DNA of 61,468 nucleotides from a virus (IMGVR_UViG_3300025308_000073:1-61468); one strand, 5' to 3'. Positions 51,101 through 59,829 are shown, counted from the stretch's first letter. A program made the numbers and translations. Notes: generated by a model from the letters alone, not told the origin.

Positions 51101-54100
51101 CCATGGCAAACAACTCCATCTACACCGGCATCGAATTCGACGCGCTGACCGGCGCGATCCTGCAACACCTGCAACCGGACGAGCGCATCCTAGTCGAGTC
51201 GTTCATCGACTCCGCCTTGCCGGACAACTTCTACGATGTAGCCATCGGCAACCCACCGTTTTCTGATTCCAAGGTGCTGTCCGACCCACGCTACAAGAAG
51301 CACGCCTTCGCGCTGCATGACTACTTCTTCGCCAAGACCATGGATAAGGTCAAGCCGGGCGGGCTGGTGATGTTTGTGACCAGCCGCCACACCATGGACA
51401 AGCAGGGCGATAAGGCGCGGCAATACCTCGCCGAGCGCGCCGACCTGCTGGGCGCGATCCGCCTGCCGCAGACGGCATTCCAAAAGAACGCCGGAACAGA
51501 AGTGGTGACGGACATCCTGTTCCTGCGCAAGAAGGTGCCCGGCGAGACGTTTGAAGGCCACGGCTGGATGGGGTTGGAAAAGATCAAGATCAAGGGCGGC
51601 GATCACCTCATCAATGAGTATTTCGCCAAGCATCCAGAGATGGTGCTGGGAGAAGGCGCACTTGAAAGCGGACAGTTCGGCAAGCAATATACCGTCCTGC
51701 CCAACAAGGATGTGCCGACAACCGAATTGTTGGCGAAGGCGGTTGATAGATTGCCGCGTGATGTGTTCCGCCCGGCAGAAGAATCTGCCGCCAAGGCCGC
51801 GCAAGTGCGCCAGCTCGACTTCAACCCGAAGGCGAAGAAGGAAGGCAACTACTATGTGAGCGATGACGGGAAACTCATGCAGGTAGAGAACCGCCTGGGC
51901 GTGCCGGCAGACAAAGTGAAGGGGATAGATGCGCCTTTGGTCAGGAGCTTCGTGCGACTGCGCGACGCGCTGAACCAGACGCAGTACGACCAATTGAACG
52001 ATGGCGACTGGGAAGCGTCGCTTAAGGCGCTGCAAAAGGAATACAAGGCATTCGTCAGGGTGCATGGCAACCTGCTGCAAAATACCGTTGTTGAGCGCAA
52101 GGCGGTAGTCGAGGACGAAGATGGCAACGAGGTGGAGGATATTATTTCCTCGCGCCGTTTCAAGCTGATCCCCAAGTTGAACGACGATCCCGAATACTCC
52201 AAGGTGCTGGCGCTGGAGACAATCAATGACGACACCGGCGAGATCAAGGAAAGCGACTTCCTCACGAAGCGCACGCTGGATCAGCGCAAGGAATCCAAGA
52301 TCAGCACACCGCACGATGCTTTGCTGTCATCGCTGAACGACCTCGGGCGGGTGGATATTCCGCTGATCGCGCAGCGCATCGGCTTGAGCGAGATCGAGAC
52401 AATCAACTCGCTGGGGTCGGCAATCTATGAATCGCCCTCCAATGGCTGGCAAATGGCGGATGAATACCTGTCCGGCAACGTGAAGGCAAAGCTGAAAGAG
52501 GCAGAAGCTGCCGCGAAAACAGACCGCGGATTCGCGCGCAACGTCGAGGCGCTGATGAACGCCCAGCCGTCGCCGGTTTCGCCATCCGACATCACCACCT
52601 CGCTCGGCATGAACTGGATACCCGGCGAGGTGTACGCGCAGTTCCTGCACGAAAAGACCGGCGTTAAGGCCAATATTTCTTACAACGAGCACACCGGCAA
52701 CTGGAATGTGTCCGTCATATCTGGCAACAAGACCAACCGGGCAACGGTTGACTGGGGGACAGCGGATCGTGATGCGGCCGACATCATGGAAGCCGGGCTA
52801 ACTGGGCGGACAATCCGCATCACCGCCAAAGACCCGGACACGAAGGCGACAGTATTTCAGCCTGCCGCCACCGAGGCCGCCATCCAGAAACTGAAGGAGA
52901 TGCGCCAGGCGTTTGCCGATTGGATGTGGCAAGACAACGAGCGCACAGAGAAGCTGGTCACGCTCTACAACGACAAGTTCAACACCACGGTATCGCGCAA
53001 GTTCGACGGGCGCCACCTGACTTTGCCGGGCACGACGACAACGATCAGCGTGTTCGATCACGTCAAGCGCGGCGCATGGCGCATCATCCAGTCCGGCAAC
53101 ACCTATCTGGCGCACGCGGTCGGGAGCGGCAAGACATGGGAAATGGTGATCTCGGCCATGGAGCAAAAGCGCCTGGGCATGATCAGCAAGCCGATGATGG
53201 TGGTGCCGAACCACATGCTGCAACAGTTCGCGCAGGAATGGCTGCAACTGTACCCTTCCGCCAGGTTGATGGTGGCCGACGAGAAGCAATTCCACACCGA
53301 CAACCGCCGCCGCTTCATCGCGCGCGTGGGCATGTCAGACCTGGATGGCGTCATTATTACGCACTCCGCGTTCAAGCTGCTCGATCTTGATCCCGAGTTC
53401 AAGGACAAGATGATGAACGAGCAGCTGGACTATTACCGCGCCGCGCTGGAAGAGGTGCAGGATGCCGAAGGCGATACCGGCGACGCGAAAAAGAGCCGCA
53501 GCCCGAAAGTTCGCGACATCCAGAACCGCATTGAGAAGCTGGAAGAAAAACTCAAGTCGGCAATGTCAGGCGAAGGGAAGGACAAGAACGTGCGCTTCGA
53601 TGAGATGGGCGTGGATATGCTCTACGTTGACGAGGCGCACGAGTACCGCAAGCTGGAGTTTTCGACGGTGCGCCAGGTGAAGGGGATCAGCTCGACCGGT
53701 TCTGATCGCGCCTTTGACCTGTACATGAAAACGCGCTGGCTCGAAGAGAAGAAGCCGGGGCGCTCGCTGGTGCTGGCATCCGGCACACCGGTGACCAACA
53801 CGATGGCGGAGATGTATTCCGTGCAGCGCTTCATGCAACCCAAGGTGCTTGAAGAGAAGGGGCTGCAAACCTTCGACGCATGGGCTTCGATGTTCGGCGA
53901 AGAGAGCACCGAGATCGAGGCCGACGCCTCCGGCAAGTATGCGCCGGTGACGCGCTTCGCCAATATCGTGAACGTGCCTGAGCTGACGCAGATGTTCCGA
54001 GAATTTGCCGACGTGCTGACCTCCGAACACCTCGCCGAAATGCTGGGTGACAAGCGGCCAAGCGTGAAGTATGGCGCGCGCAAGCTGGTCATCACGCCGC

Positions 54101-57100
54101 AGGTTGACGACTATCTGGACTACAAGAAAGAACTCGCTGCCAGACTTGAGAAGTCGCGGAAGTGGAAGCCGTCGCGCGACGAGCCGAACAATCCAGACCC
54201 GGTAATCCGCATCATCGGCGATGGCCGCCTGGCCGCTATCGACATGCGCTTCATCGACCCGTCACTGCCATCTGATCCGGCCTCCAAGCTGAATGTGATG
54301 GCCGACGGCGTGATTAAATCCTACAAAAAAGGCGCGGACTATACGTTCAAGAACAAAGCGGGCAAGGAAGAAGAGACAAATGGCACTACGCAGATGGTGT
54401 TCTCCGATATCGGATTTGGCGCAGGAGTGGCGGCAAATCGCGGGTTTAATGCGCGCGCGTGGTTCGAGAAGCGCCTGCGCGACGCCGGAATACCGCCGAA
54501 TCAGGTTGTCTTTATGTCCGACCTGAAAAAATCCGACGCCAAGCAAAAGGCGTTCAAGGATATGAACTCCGGGCGTGTGCGCATTCTGGTGGGTAGCAGC
54601 AAGAACATGGGTACCGGCGTCAATGCGCAGCAACGCCTGAGAGCGCTGCATCACCTGGACACTCCGTGGTACCCGGCAGACCTGGAGCAGCGCGAGGGGC
54701 GCATCGTGCGCCAGGGCAACAAGAATCGAAATGTGCGGATATTCGCCTACTCCACCAAGGGGAGCTACGACACGAATATGTGGCAGTTGCTCGCGCGCAA
54801 GCAGCGTTTCATCGACCAGGCGCTATCCGGCGATTCGTCGGTGCGCAGGCTTGAGGATATATCCGAGACAAGCCAATTCCAGATGGCAACCGCCATGACC
54901 GCCGGGGACGAGCGCGCCATCCGGCTGGCCGGGTTGAAGTCGGATATTGACCGCTACCAGCGCCTGTACCGCTCGCATGAAGAGACGCGCATGCGGCTGG
55001 CGCAGGAGATTGTCAGGGCGAAGTATGCAATCGAAGTGGCGGAGCGCAAGCTGCCGGGCGCCGAGAAAATGGCCGGCAAGGTGCAAGACCTGTCCGGCGA
55101 CAAGTTCGCCGCCAAGGCTGGCAAGACGACATACTCCAAGCGCAAGGAATGGGGAGAAGCCTTGTTGGCCAAGCTCAAGGCCTATGCTGATACCGCCAAG
55201 GAAGGTGTCGAGGTTGTCGGCGAAGTGTCGGGCATGCCCATCGAGATCATCGGCAAGATCGACCGCAACAACGACGGCAAGGTGCTCGGCTATTACGTCC
55301 GGCTGGAAATGAAGCTGGGTGAGGATGGCGCAATCATTGGCCGCGATCCGAATGATGATGCGGTGGGATTGTCCATGCGCGCCACGAATGCGCTGGCCGG
55401 CGTGGAGCGCAAGCCGGAAGAGCTGCGCAAAACTGTCTTGGATGCAAAGGCGCAGATCAGCGCGAACGAAAGCCGCACCGGCGCAAAGTTTCAATTCGCT
55501 CAGGAAATGGCCGACAAGATCAAGGAAGCTAAAGAGCTTGAAGCGGAAATGGAGCGCGACGGAAAAGACCATTCCAACTCGGAGCTGGTGCAGAAAGCCA
55601 AGGCTTTCGCCGAGAAGTACCACAGCGAGATTGATCAGCGCCGCAAGTTCACCAACGAGCCGTACATCATGCACCCACAAGGCGTGGTGGACATCCTGCG
55701 CACAGTGCCGCACACCGAGGAAATGCTGGCCGCCGCCTGGGCGCATGACACGGTAGAGGATACCAAGGTAATGCTGGATGACGTGCGCGCGGAACTGGGC
55801 GACAAGGTTGCCGATCTGGTCGAGCAGCTCACCAAGCCATACGACATCAGCAAGATGACGCCGGATGCGCAGACAATCAAGCTGGCCGACATTACGCACA
55901 ACGCACTTGCCGCAAAGGATGCTCCAGCCGACTTTACGCGGCGCTACCTGCCAAAAAAGACTGCCGAGCTTGAGTTGCTGAAAGGCGGCAATCAGGAATT
56001 GTGGGGCAAGGCAAAGCAGGCCATCGAGGGCGATGATGTGCCGCTTGCAAGCGTAGCAAATAAAGCGCAGAGTGACAGCTATGAAGTACAACCAGACACC
56101 GCTCGCAACCTGCCTATCGACGGAGCCACGCTCGTTGAACTACGTCGTGCTGCGGCTGGTATCGAATCGGCAGAACGGGGGGTTACCTTCACCGTCAGCG
56201 CCGACGGCAAAGCCATCGTCACCGGCCCCGCTCGCGTCAAGGTTCCTGCTCGATTCCAGCGATTCGCCAACGAACACGGATTGACGCTGGTCGTTCAGCG
56301 CGCAAGCGCAGCTGGCGGATTCAGCAACGCCAACACAGCCATGCCGACAGCCAACCGCGAAGCTGGCGCGCTTTACTTTGGCGAGATGGGTACAAGTCAT
56401 ATTGACCGCACCGGAAGGACGCGGTTCAGCAAAGCCGAGCAGGCAAACCCAACGCCGCAAACCGTCGAATCCATCAAGCAAGCCACCGCCAAGCTGCGCG
56501 CAAGCTGGCATGGCTTCAAGCGTGTCATCATCGTGCAGTCGGTCAAGGAAATCCCTACCGAACTCTACTTGCGCGCGCTGCGCGCGGCCAAGCCGATAGA
56601 CCAGCATTCTGAGGGTATCTACGATCCCAAGACTTACACCGTCTATCTGGTGGCCGACAACATCGCATCGCCGGAGCGCGCTGTGTGGGTGGCAATCCAT
56701 GAAGTAGTAGGCCATGGCGGGATCCGGATGCTGGGTAGCCCGGTAGTGGATGCGCTGATCCATGCCGCCAAGAACGGCTTTGTGACCAAGCTCGCCCAAG
56801 CCATTGCAACGGATCGCGGCGAAATATTCGACGCTAGGACACACACCGACGAGGCCATCGCCGAGCTGGCGGCGGCCACCATCACCGGCAATGTTGATGC
56901 CATCCTTGAGCGCTACGGCGTGAAGGTGCCTATCGGGATGCGCAGCAACCTGCTGGGCATGATTAGGCGCGTGGTGGACGCGGTGCGCCAGTTCATTGGC
57001 CGCGTGACCGGCAAGCCGATCGAAGAGGTTAGCGACGGCGAGGTACTCGGGCTAATCCGGCAGATGAAGAATGCGGTCGAGGGTAAGGCGCAGGGATATG

Positions 57101-59829
57101 ACACGGCGGGCGTGTCACAAGGTGTTATGGCATCACGCGCGCCCCAAGAAAAACAACCAAGCATCCTGCGCACGGCTAAGGCCGCCAGCATGGAGTCTGA
57201 CGTTTCGCTGATCGACAAGGTGGTTTCCGCTCCGTTCAAGCTGGTCGGATGGAATCGCATCGTTGAGCCTGCGATAGATCTGCTGATGGAACGCGCCGGT
57301 GAGTTCGTGCCGGAGAAGGTTAAGGCCGGGCTGGTATCCGACTACGGATTGGGCGCCGATTATATCGACCGCAAGGCGGAAATGAAGGCGGCAGAAGCGG
57401 CGCTCAACCGTAAATCCGCCGGGCTATCCGAAATGCTGGCCGGGCTGACGCGGGCAGAAAGCCGCATCGCCTACCAGTGGATGCAAGTCAAACCGGACGC
57501 CGCTACCGAAAAGGCGCTGCTGGAGCAACTGCCCGCGGATAGCCGCGACACCCTGGCGACGCTCAAGAAACTGATCTCGGACATGGGTAAGGAGGCGGTA
57601 CGCCTCGGCCAGATGTCGCGCGAAGCCTATGAGCGCAACAATATGTCCTATCTGCACCGCACCTATGCCAAGCACGTTCTGGACAAAGAGGGCGTGATTG
57701 GCAAGATGCTGCGTGCCCGCGCCCTGCGTATCAAGGGCAACCAATACAAGGGGCGGGGGATATTCGACGAAGTGAAGATGGACGCCATCGGCGGGGATCG
57801 TGAATTCTGGCGCAAGCTGCAACAAGGCCGTGCCGATAATTCGCTGGTCGGTGAGAAGGTGATCCGCTTCGAGCGCCGCGATGCCAGCACCGAGGCCATG
57901 GACGCGCTGCCGGGAATGACCAGCAAACCCATGGGCAGGTTGCATGAGGTGATCTACTGGCCGGCCAATCAGGCAGTTCCTGCCAAGTTTGGGGATTGGG
58001 TAAATGCCGGCACATTCGAGGTGCGCGGCACCAAAGGCGACAAGCTGGTGGTGTGGCGCGACTTCACCCCGGAAGAGCGTGAGCGCATGGGAGAACTGGA
58101 CGAAGTGCGCTACGCCGTGGCGCAGACCTTGCAGATGATGACGCACGACATCGAGGTGGGGCGGTTCTTCGAGTGGACGGGCAAGACCTACGGCAAGGTG
58201 AAGCCGGATGGGCGCGAGGTGGTTGCCAGCGAATCCATGCTGCACAGCTACGGCAAGGATGAATGGGTGCAGGTTCCAGCGGCGCTTATTCCAGGGACGC
58301 AAACCAGGAAGTACGGCGCGCTGGCCGGGCTGTATATCCCCGGCGCGGTATGGAACGACATTCGCCAAACAGCCGGAGCGTGGATCGAGCCGTTCGGCCA
58401 CACCCACGAGAAGGTGCTGCAATTCTGGAAAAAGTCGAAAACCGCATGGAGTCCTGCGGTTCACGCGAACAACGTGATGGCGAACTTCGTGATTGCCGAC
58501 TGGCACGACCTGCGCGCGTCCGATCTGGCCGAAGCATTAAAGGTGTGGGCGCTCAACAAAAAGGACGGCTACCGCGAGATTTACCAGCGCTTCGAGGATT
58601 CCGGCGCGCTGGGCGGCATGTTCCTGTCGAACGAAGCCTTGCGCGACGAGATCGCCAAGCAGCTTGAGTCGATGAAGGCCGAGCTGACCGGGGAGCTGGA
58701 AGCCAAGGACGAAATGACGCGCATGGCCAAGGTGATGCACCTGGTCACGATGGCCGGCATGGTTCCAGTGAAGGGTGCCAAGGCGTACACCAGCAACATG
58801 GAGGATGCCTACCAGTTCGAGGATGCGATATTCCGCCTGGCCGCATTTACCAAGGCAATCCGCTACGGTAAGAGCGACATTGAGGCCGGCCGCATCGCGC
58901 GCCACTCATTCCTGAACTACGACATCAACGCGCCATGGATACAGGCCGCGCGCCACACTGCGCTGCCGTTTATCTCGTTCTTCTACCGTGCGCTTCCGAT
59001 GGCTGTGAACACTGCCAAGGCAAAGCCGTGGAAGATACTCAAGCTGCTGGCGTTCTGGCAGATGGTGAACGCCATCGGATATGCAATGTCTGGAGGCGAC
59101 GAGGACGACGAGCGCGATCTGTTGCCGAAGGAAAAGCAGGGCGGGGTGTGGGGTGTCGTGCCGAAGATGGTGCGGATGCCGTGGAATCATGACGACGACG
59201 CGCCTTATTTCCTGGACATTCGCCGCTGGGTTCCGGTCGGCGACGTGGCCGACATGGAAATGGGTTCCGGTATGCTGCCGCCGTGGGCAACACCTGGCGG
59301 CGTGATCCCGTTGCTGGCTGAAGTGCTGTTGATGAACAAGTCGATATTCACCGAGAAGGAGATTGTGCAGGATACCGACACCGCAGGAGAGGCGCTGGAA
59401 AAGCGCATGGATCATCTGTTCAAGGGATTCATGCCGAACGTGCCATTACCGAACCCGCTCAACCTGCAAACACCGATGGGCGAGATCAACCCGCTTGGCT
59501 TGAGCCAAGGCAGCGGACAGTCATACGCATGGTCTGGCATCGAGAGGTCAGCGCTTAAGCGAGAAGGGCAGATAGGCGAGGTGCGAAACACGACAGCGGC
59601 CATTATCAGCGCATTTGGAGTGAAGGCATCTGCCTACCCTGCCGGCAATATGCAGGCTGCCAAGCAGATCGAGATGCGCAAGAATGTTGAAGAAATCAAG
59701 GATGCTATCAAAAAAATTCAGCGTAATTATGGAAACCTTGAAGAACCAACTGAGGCTGAGAATGCAAGATTCGAGCGAGATATTGAGCGGCAGCGTGGGA
59801 AGCTGGAAGAGGCGCAGTTGGAGCGGTAG
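45148..59829 (+). CDS. Giant polyvalent protein: ParB-like, pyrophosphatase-like, RelA/SpoT-like, N6-methylase, SNF2 helicase, HD, metallopeptidase-like, LPD38
   Basis: 4,893 residues. N-terminus has a repeated LLSDDEVFG / LMSDEEVFG motif and an Ala/Gly-rich hydrophobic part (150-400). In order (approximate residues): DdrB/ParB-like 516-850 (QPRDRS, GGNGRFEG); pyrophosphatase-like 978-1110 (GADGDHIDVYLG); RelA/SpoT-like nucleotidyltransferase 1361-1548; low-complexity linker 1549-1780; N6-methylase 1960-2090 (LEPGAGIG, NPPF); SNF2-like helicase 2650-3200 (VGSGKT, DEAHEY, QREGRIVRQGN); HD hydrolase 3482-3591 (AWAHDTVEDT); HEVVGHGG metallopeptidase-like near 3847; LPD38 4430-4720. Polyvalent proteins are thought to enter the cell with phage DNA and shield it. 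Confidence 0.9.
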   Translation: MGKLLSDDEVFGTGAAPALMSDEEVFGGAVANESEPPKRGFIGSMASLAKDGIDSAITSARLSGDVATGNFDENAPKLIAGSLNVDQSGKPQEFKEVAESFAPAQQAKVAAGDWSEPLDNVGAVGQMLWNVGKQAVTNPKGLAYLTASQIANMAPSIAGMMAGAKGGAALGAVAAPVTGGASIPVGALVGGLAGGFSGEWPMEAGSEFIGIIGKELSTRNLAPNEQNVAALLADKGFMETAVSQARTKATVTSGIDSAMTLGAGRLVGAPGRAAERAARVELGAAATGAEIAKRAGEIVASRSMLQKTGNVSRAVGLDVAGGGLSEAGGQVAAYGEADYADVGMEMLGELGGAGIELPSAAWAAGKGIVRPAPTPDAKQPPPPARPGSLTSAANIAAQQGITPTPVPTEAIDAAELLGTPDDTAPPLAEAAQAPLAEPASMSILDEVTNGATSRPISTTLDTGSATGASDNTAGSDTNGVLQHDAATGAGRLGMPGTAVEDNGAGGVQSNGSNQPRHVGHPSEVVLPDNSALPAQWEVVDADQVTATLKEGKNQPRDRSRAAANAQVQGIANMPDYRRLADSPVMDVGAPTLSQDGAIVGGNGRFEGVSRAYDQGTAAEYRAHLEADAAAKGIDPATFSGMNKPVLVRRITQPFDTRALAVASNSGGSLQYSALEQAKIDGERMNSLGDIEVNDTGDVVMSGGNMANVRRALTGYNAAEMGSMTDKDGLLSQEGIRRIKNALLYKAYGNSSVLSRLVESADPDLKSVMGALVRSAGSVASVRADMKDGNKPADADIAEDLLSGVELLSKIKAQGSSVEQYMAQDAMFGKEYTKEAAAITRYLSDNIRSQKRMAEYIKSYYDGIANEDHLTGSMFETAPASKKERLDHAARQAAAGSATEQRPTERGRETTTPVVHAQDQHQSENAQRATVRDGAVQQDTGVTGDGTKAAPIKVEHHDHIKQAEQRVNTNPTDAQKKNGNYAMGHVVWNGLDITIENPQGSERSGTDANGKAWSVTMPASYGYLKRTEGADGDHIDVYLGKHLQSDKVFIIDQKHLGGGEFDEHKVMLGFPTLREAERIYKRGFSDGKGVERLGAITPISIGEFKEWIKTEDTTKPVAESLLTSYTQADIAKREQQDTTAEDQAAVDRAVEHSRNQPLSLSAQTQERSEGKTAQAGMFTPDGRATVAAEQSAKAKADADIQDALNDLGAIMRDLVGVQRIMPEDQQKLLPVLVRLFDAAFRKGYYDIREATRFVRNLLAESDATKAAAKFLPVSLMDQAAKEAAAKMPEGFFENQGLFNQAAPKQEAEHVQDRMTNADKKSDSRNFKLPALHEFVPADVLQRAHYLIVKTPKAKEPTISAEDRAAAEVALKPLIKKAEKAKPEFDRIVVEIAKDVGIGQMLADVKGVGRAAEKMVLEKGYSYRDLIGARQFDASKMRDLLRATVVVESYSDVDVVVAAIKARFAIEIDKKNGEERYKDRVANPTSEGYRDVMLNVVLKDGTIAEIQINIPAMLAAKDLGHDLHERARVLRNDDPLKAELDDAQKALYAPAYQASTRSTPHSLENSASVLGNKYPRVPISEPSETKSSLNGANTLPSGTTQSGSPLSVSQNFVPSGNLAPAIGNLSGNFISGSSKHTIAKNASEVHNADTGSGENTTQGAQHENRSAGAGSNEGKSATTAGAAQGKPKSGSVHPDFSGRHIVRNNHPVIADSDQARVQRPGQDAAGAGGDTQRGDTAGAGDRAGGAAGLPAGQPGTGAVGVVDGRAGRAVPAGRDIPAKTGGNYHFTEADLDYKGSWFTKAKQNVEAVELVKKLDKEGRKATRAEQAILAKFIGWGASEIRNNIFDTKLDAQLETLAKYDEAIASLGNKPYLTNSNYREYHPAFLVLQAKNPALSWYTAGNITKAMLDAAKPDKSVSDWGKLRDRLQAVMSDEDWKTAERSTQYAHYTGKEVVTEILRAADLLGFKGGSMLEPGAGIGVFPGLMNSAMANNSIYTGIEFDALTGAILQHLQPDERILVESFIDSALPDNFYDVAIGNPPFSDSKVLSDPRYKKHAFALHDYFFAKTMDKVKPGGLVMFVTSRHTMDKQGDKARQYLAERADLLGAIRLPQTAFQKNAGTEVVTDILFLRKKVPGETFEGHGWMGLEKIKIKGGDHLINEYFAKHPEMVLGEGALESGQFGKQYTVLPNKDVPTTELLAKAVDRLPRDVFRPAEESAAKAAQVRQLDFNPKAKKEGNYYVSDDGKLMQVENRLGVPADKVKGIDAPLVRSFVRLRDALNQTQYDQLNDGDWEASLKALQKEYKAFVRVHGNLLQNTVVERKAVVEDEDGNEVEDIISSRRFKLIPKLNDDPEYSKVLALETINDDTGEIKESDFLTKRTLDQRKESKISTPHDALLSSLNDLGRVDIPLIAQRIGLSEIETINSLGSAIYESPSNGWQMADEYLSGNVKAKLKEAEAAAKTDRGFARNVEALMNAQPSPVSPSDITTSLGMNWIPGEVYAQFLHEKTGVKANISYNEHTGNWNVSVISGNKTNRATVDWGTADRDAADIMEAGLTGRTIRITAKDPDTKATVFQPAATEAAIQKLKEMRQAFADWMWQDNERTEKLVTLYNDKFNTTVSRKFDGRHLTLPGTTTTISVFDHVKRGAWRIIQSGNTYLAHAVGSGKTWEMVISAMEQKRLGMISKPMMVVPNHMLQQFAQEWLQLYPSARLMVADEKQFHTDNRRRFIARVGMSDLDGVIITHSAFKLLDLDPEFKDKMMNEQLDYYRAALEEVQDAEGDTGDAKKSRSPKVRDIQNRIEKLEEKLKSAMSGEGKDKNVRFDEMGVDMLYVDEAHEYRKLEFSTVRQVKGISSTGSDRAFDLYMKTRWLEEKKPGRSLVLASGTPVTNTMAEMYSVQRFMQPKVLEEKGLQTFDAWASMFGEESTEIEADASGKYAPVTRFANIVNVPELTQMFREFADVLTSEHLAEMLGDKRPSVKYGARKLVITPQVDDYLDYKKELAARLEKSRKWKPSRDEPNNPDPVIRIIGDGRLAAIDMRFIDPSLPSDPASKLNVMADGVIKSYKKGADYTFKNKAGKEEETNGTTQMVFSDIGFGAGVAANRGFNARAWFEKRLRDAGIPPNQVVFMSDLKKSDAKQKAFKDMNSGRVRILVGSSKNMGTGVNAQQRLRALHHLDTPWYPADLEQREGRIVRQGNKNRNVRIFAYSTKGSYDTNMWQLLARKQRFIDQALSGDSSVRRLEDISETSQFQMATAMTAGDERAIRLAGLKSDIDRYQRLYRSHEETRMRLAQEIVRAKYAIEVAERKLPGAEKMAGKVQDLSGDKFAAKAGKTTYSKRKEWGEALLAKLKAYADTAKEGVEVVGEVSGMPIEIIGKIDRNNDGKVLGYYVRLEMKLGEDGAIIGRDPNDDAVGLSMRATNALAGVERKPEELRKTVLDAKAQISANESRTGAKFQFAQEMADKIKEAKELEAEMERDGKDHSNSELVQKAKAFAEKYHSEIDQRRKFTNEPYIMHPQGVVDILRTVPHTEEMLAAAWAHDTVEDTKVMLDDVRAELGDKVADLVEQLTKPYDISKMTPDAQTIKLADITHNALAAKDAPADFTRRYLPKKTAELELLKGGNQELWGKAKQAIEGDDVPLASVANKAQSDSYEVQPDTARNLPIDGATLVELRRAAAGIESAERGVTFTVSADGKAIVTGPARVKVPARFQRFANEHGLTLVVQRASAAGGFSNANTAMPTANREAGALYFGEMGTSHIDRTGRTRFSKAEQANPTPQTVESIKQATAKLRASWHGFKRVIIVQSVKEIPTELYLRALRAAKPIDQHSEGIYDPKTYTVYLVADNIASPERAVWVAIHEVVGHGGIRMLGSPVVDALIHAAKNGFVTKLAQAIATDRGEIFDARTHTDEAIAELAAATITGNVDAILERYGVKVPIGMRSNLLGMIRRVVDAVRQFIGRVTGKPIEEVSDGEVLGLIRQMKNAVEGKAQGYDTAGVSQGVMASRAPQEKQPSILRTAKAASMESDVSLIDKVVSAPFKLVGWNRIVEPAIDLLMERAGEFVPEKVKAGLVSDYGLGADYIDRKAEMKAAEAALNRKSAGLSEMLAGLTRAESRIAYQWMQVKPDAATEKALLEQLPADSRDTLATLKKLISDMGKEAVRLGQMSREAYERNNMSYLHRTYAKHVLDKEGVIGKMLRARALRIKGNQYKGRGIFDEVKMDAIGGDREFWRKLQQGRADNSLVGEKVIRFERRDASTEAMDALPGMTSKPMGRLHEVIYWPANQAVPAKFGDWVNAGTFEVRGTKGDKLVVWRDFTPEERERMGELDEVRYAVAQTLQMMTHDIEVGRFFEWTGKTYGKVKPDGREVVASESMLHSYGKDEWVQVPAALIPGTQTRKYGALAGLYIPGAVWNDIRQTAGAWIEPFGHTHEKVLQFWKKSKTAWSPAVHANNVMANFVIADWHDLRASDLAEALKVWALNKKDGYREIYQRFEDSGALGGMFLSNEALRDEIAKQLESMKAELTGELEAKDEMTRMAKVMHLVTMAGMVPVKGAKAYTSNMEDAYQFEDAIFRLAAFTKAIRYGKSDIEAGRIARHSFLNYDINAPWIQAARHTALPFISFFYRALPMAVNTAKAKPWKILKLLAFWQMVNAIGYAMSGGDEDDERDLLPKEKQGGVWGVVPKMVRMPWNHDDDAPYFLDIRRWVPVGDVADMEMGSGMLPPWATPGGVIPLLAEVLLMNKSIFTEKEIVQDTDTAGEALEKRMDHLFKGFMPNVPLPNPLNLQTPMGEINPLGLSQGSGQSYAWSGIERSALKREGQIGEVRNTTAAIISAFGVKASAYPAGNMQAAKQIEMRKNVEEIKDAIKKIQRNYGNLEEPTEAENARFERDIERQRGKLEEAQLER
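46493..46702 (+). CDS. Possible nested gene 1 in the giant-gene linker
   Basis: A 69-residue frame open inside the low-complexity region before the ParB-like domain: MAQLLDLSPPRWILEARQAQ, then TPQEAIQMAFFNMMLQ and PLWRIMERVEF. The alternate-frame product is compact and helical, while the giant frame reads Gly/Ala/Ser/Thr-rich here, which suggests that the nested frame is the constrained one. RBS is weak. No family recognised. Confidence 0.4.
   Translation: MAQLLDLSPPRWILEARQAQAITPQEAIQMAFFNMMLQREPEGLECPEPLWRIMERVEFSRMEVTSRVM
47807..47971 (+). CDS. Possible nested gene 2 in the giant-gene linker
   Basis: A 54-residue frame with GAGAGG before ATG 47807: MPHDKQPPDQQQSKDPLSEE, then KQQLLSFMHKINTNPKMRNALLYAMEQSSK. 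The giant frame in the same bases is low-complexity (GRETTTPVVHAQDQHQSEN). Again the small frame looks like a folded helical protein and sits between two domains of the giant. Confidence 0.42.
   Translation: MPHDKQPPDQQQSKDPLSEEEKQQLLSFMHKINTNPKMRNALLYAMEQSSKIPE
49797..50030 (-). CDS. Possible nested antisense gene in the giant-gene linker
   Basis: A 77-residue minus-strand frame: KLPDRFPIAGAKFPEGTKFW, PLCVVPDGRVFAPFKDDF, then GTRGYLFPKTEAEFSKEC. GGAGGA is 7 bases before ATG 50030. The product has the balanced composition of a small beta protein, whereas the sense frame is Ser/Asn/Pro-rich and repetitive across exactly this interval. Antisense translation from within a late gene would need its own promoter, which was not identified. 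Confidence 0.45.
   Translation of the reverse strand: MKLPDRFPIAGAKFPEGTKFWETESGDPLCVVPDGRVFAPFKDDFVSEGSEIGTRGYLFPKTEAEFSKECGVDLVEA
50126..50515 (+). CDS. Possible nested gene 3 in the giant-gene linker
   Basis: A 129-residue frame with AAGGAG before ATG 50126: MRTDQLVLAAMKEKAPQLLA, KESQSLDQYIQTLAEDISSEITTL, LQIAIKHGYN, LPERVAIHNGAIPLAREIVLAELLDFPRD. It is a convincing helical protein. The overlapping giant frame reads AGAGGDTQRGDTAGAGDRAG-like low complexity. Together with the antisense ORF it fills the 240-codon linker between the RelA/SpoT-like and methylase parts. Confidence 0.5.
   Translation: MRTDQLVLAAMKEKAPQLLAQLKESQSLDQYIQTLAEDISSEITTLSLQIAIKHGYNDPDKTLPERVAIHNGAIPLAREIVLAELLDFPRDSPEQEPSESWTGVPDELFPQDGTSPPRRVAITTSRKPT

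Noticed and set aside
51190-52314. A 374-codon antisense ORF inside the giant gene
   Set aside because: It mirrors strongly coding sense sequence (the methylase region), its product is composition-biased and it lacks a ribosome-binding site. The same applies to 54823-56091 and 57424-58506.
56072-56284. An alternate-frame ORF in a further linker of the giant gene
   Set aside because: The product is Ser/Pro-rich and no more protein-like than the giant frame here, so it was not added to the nested-gene list.
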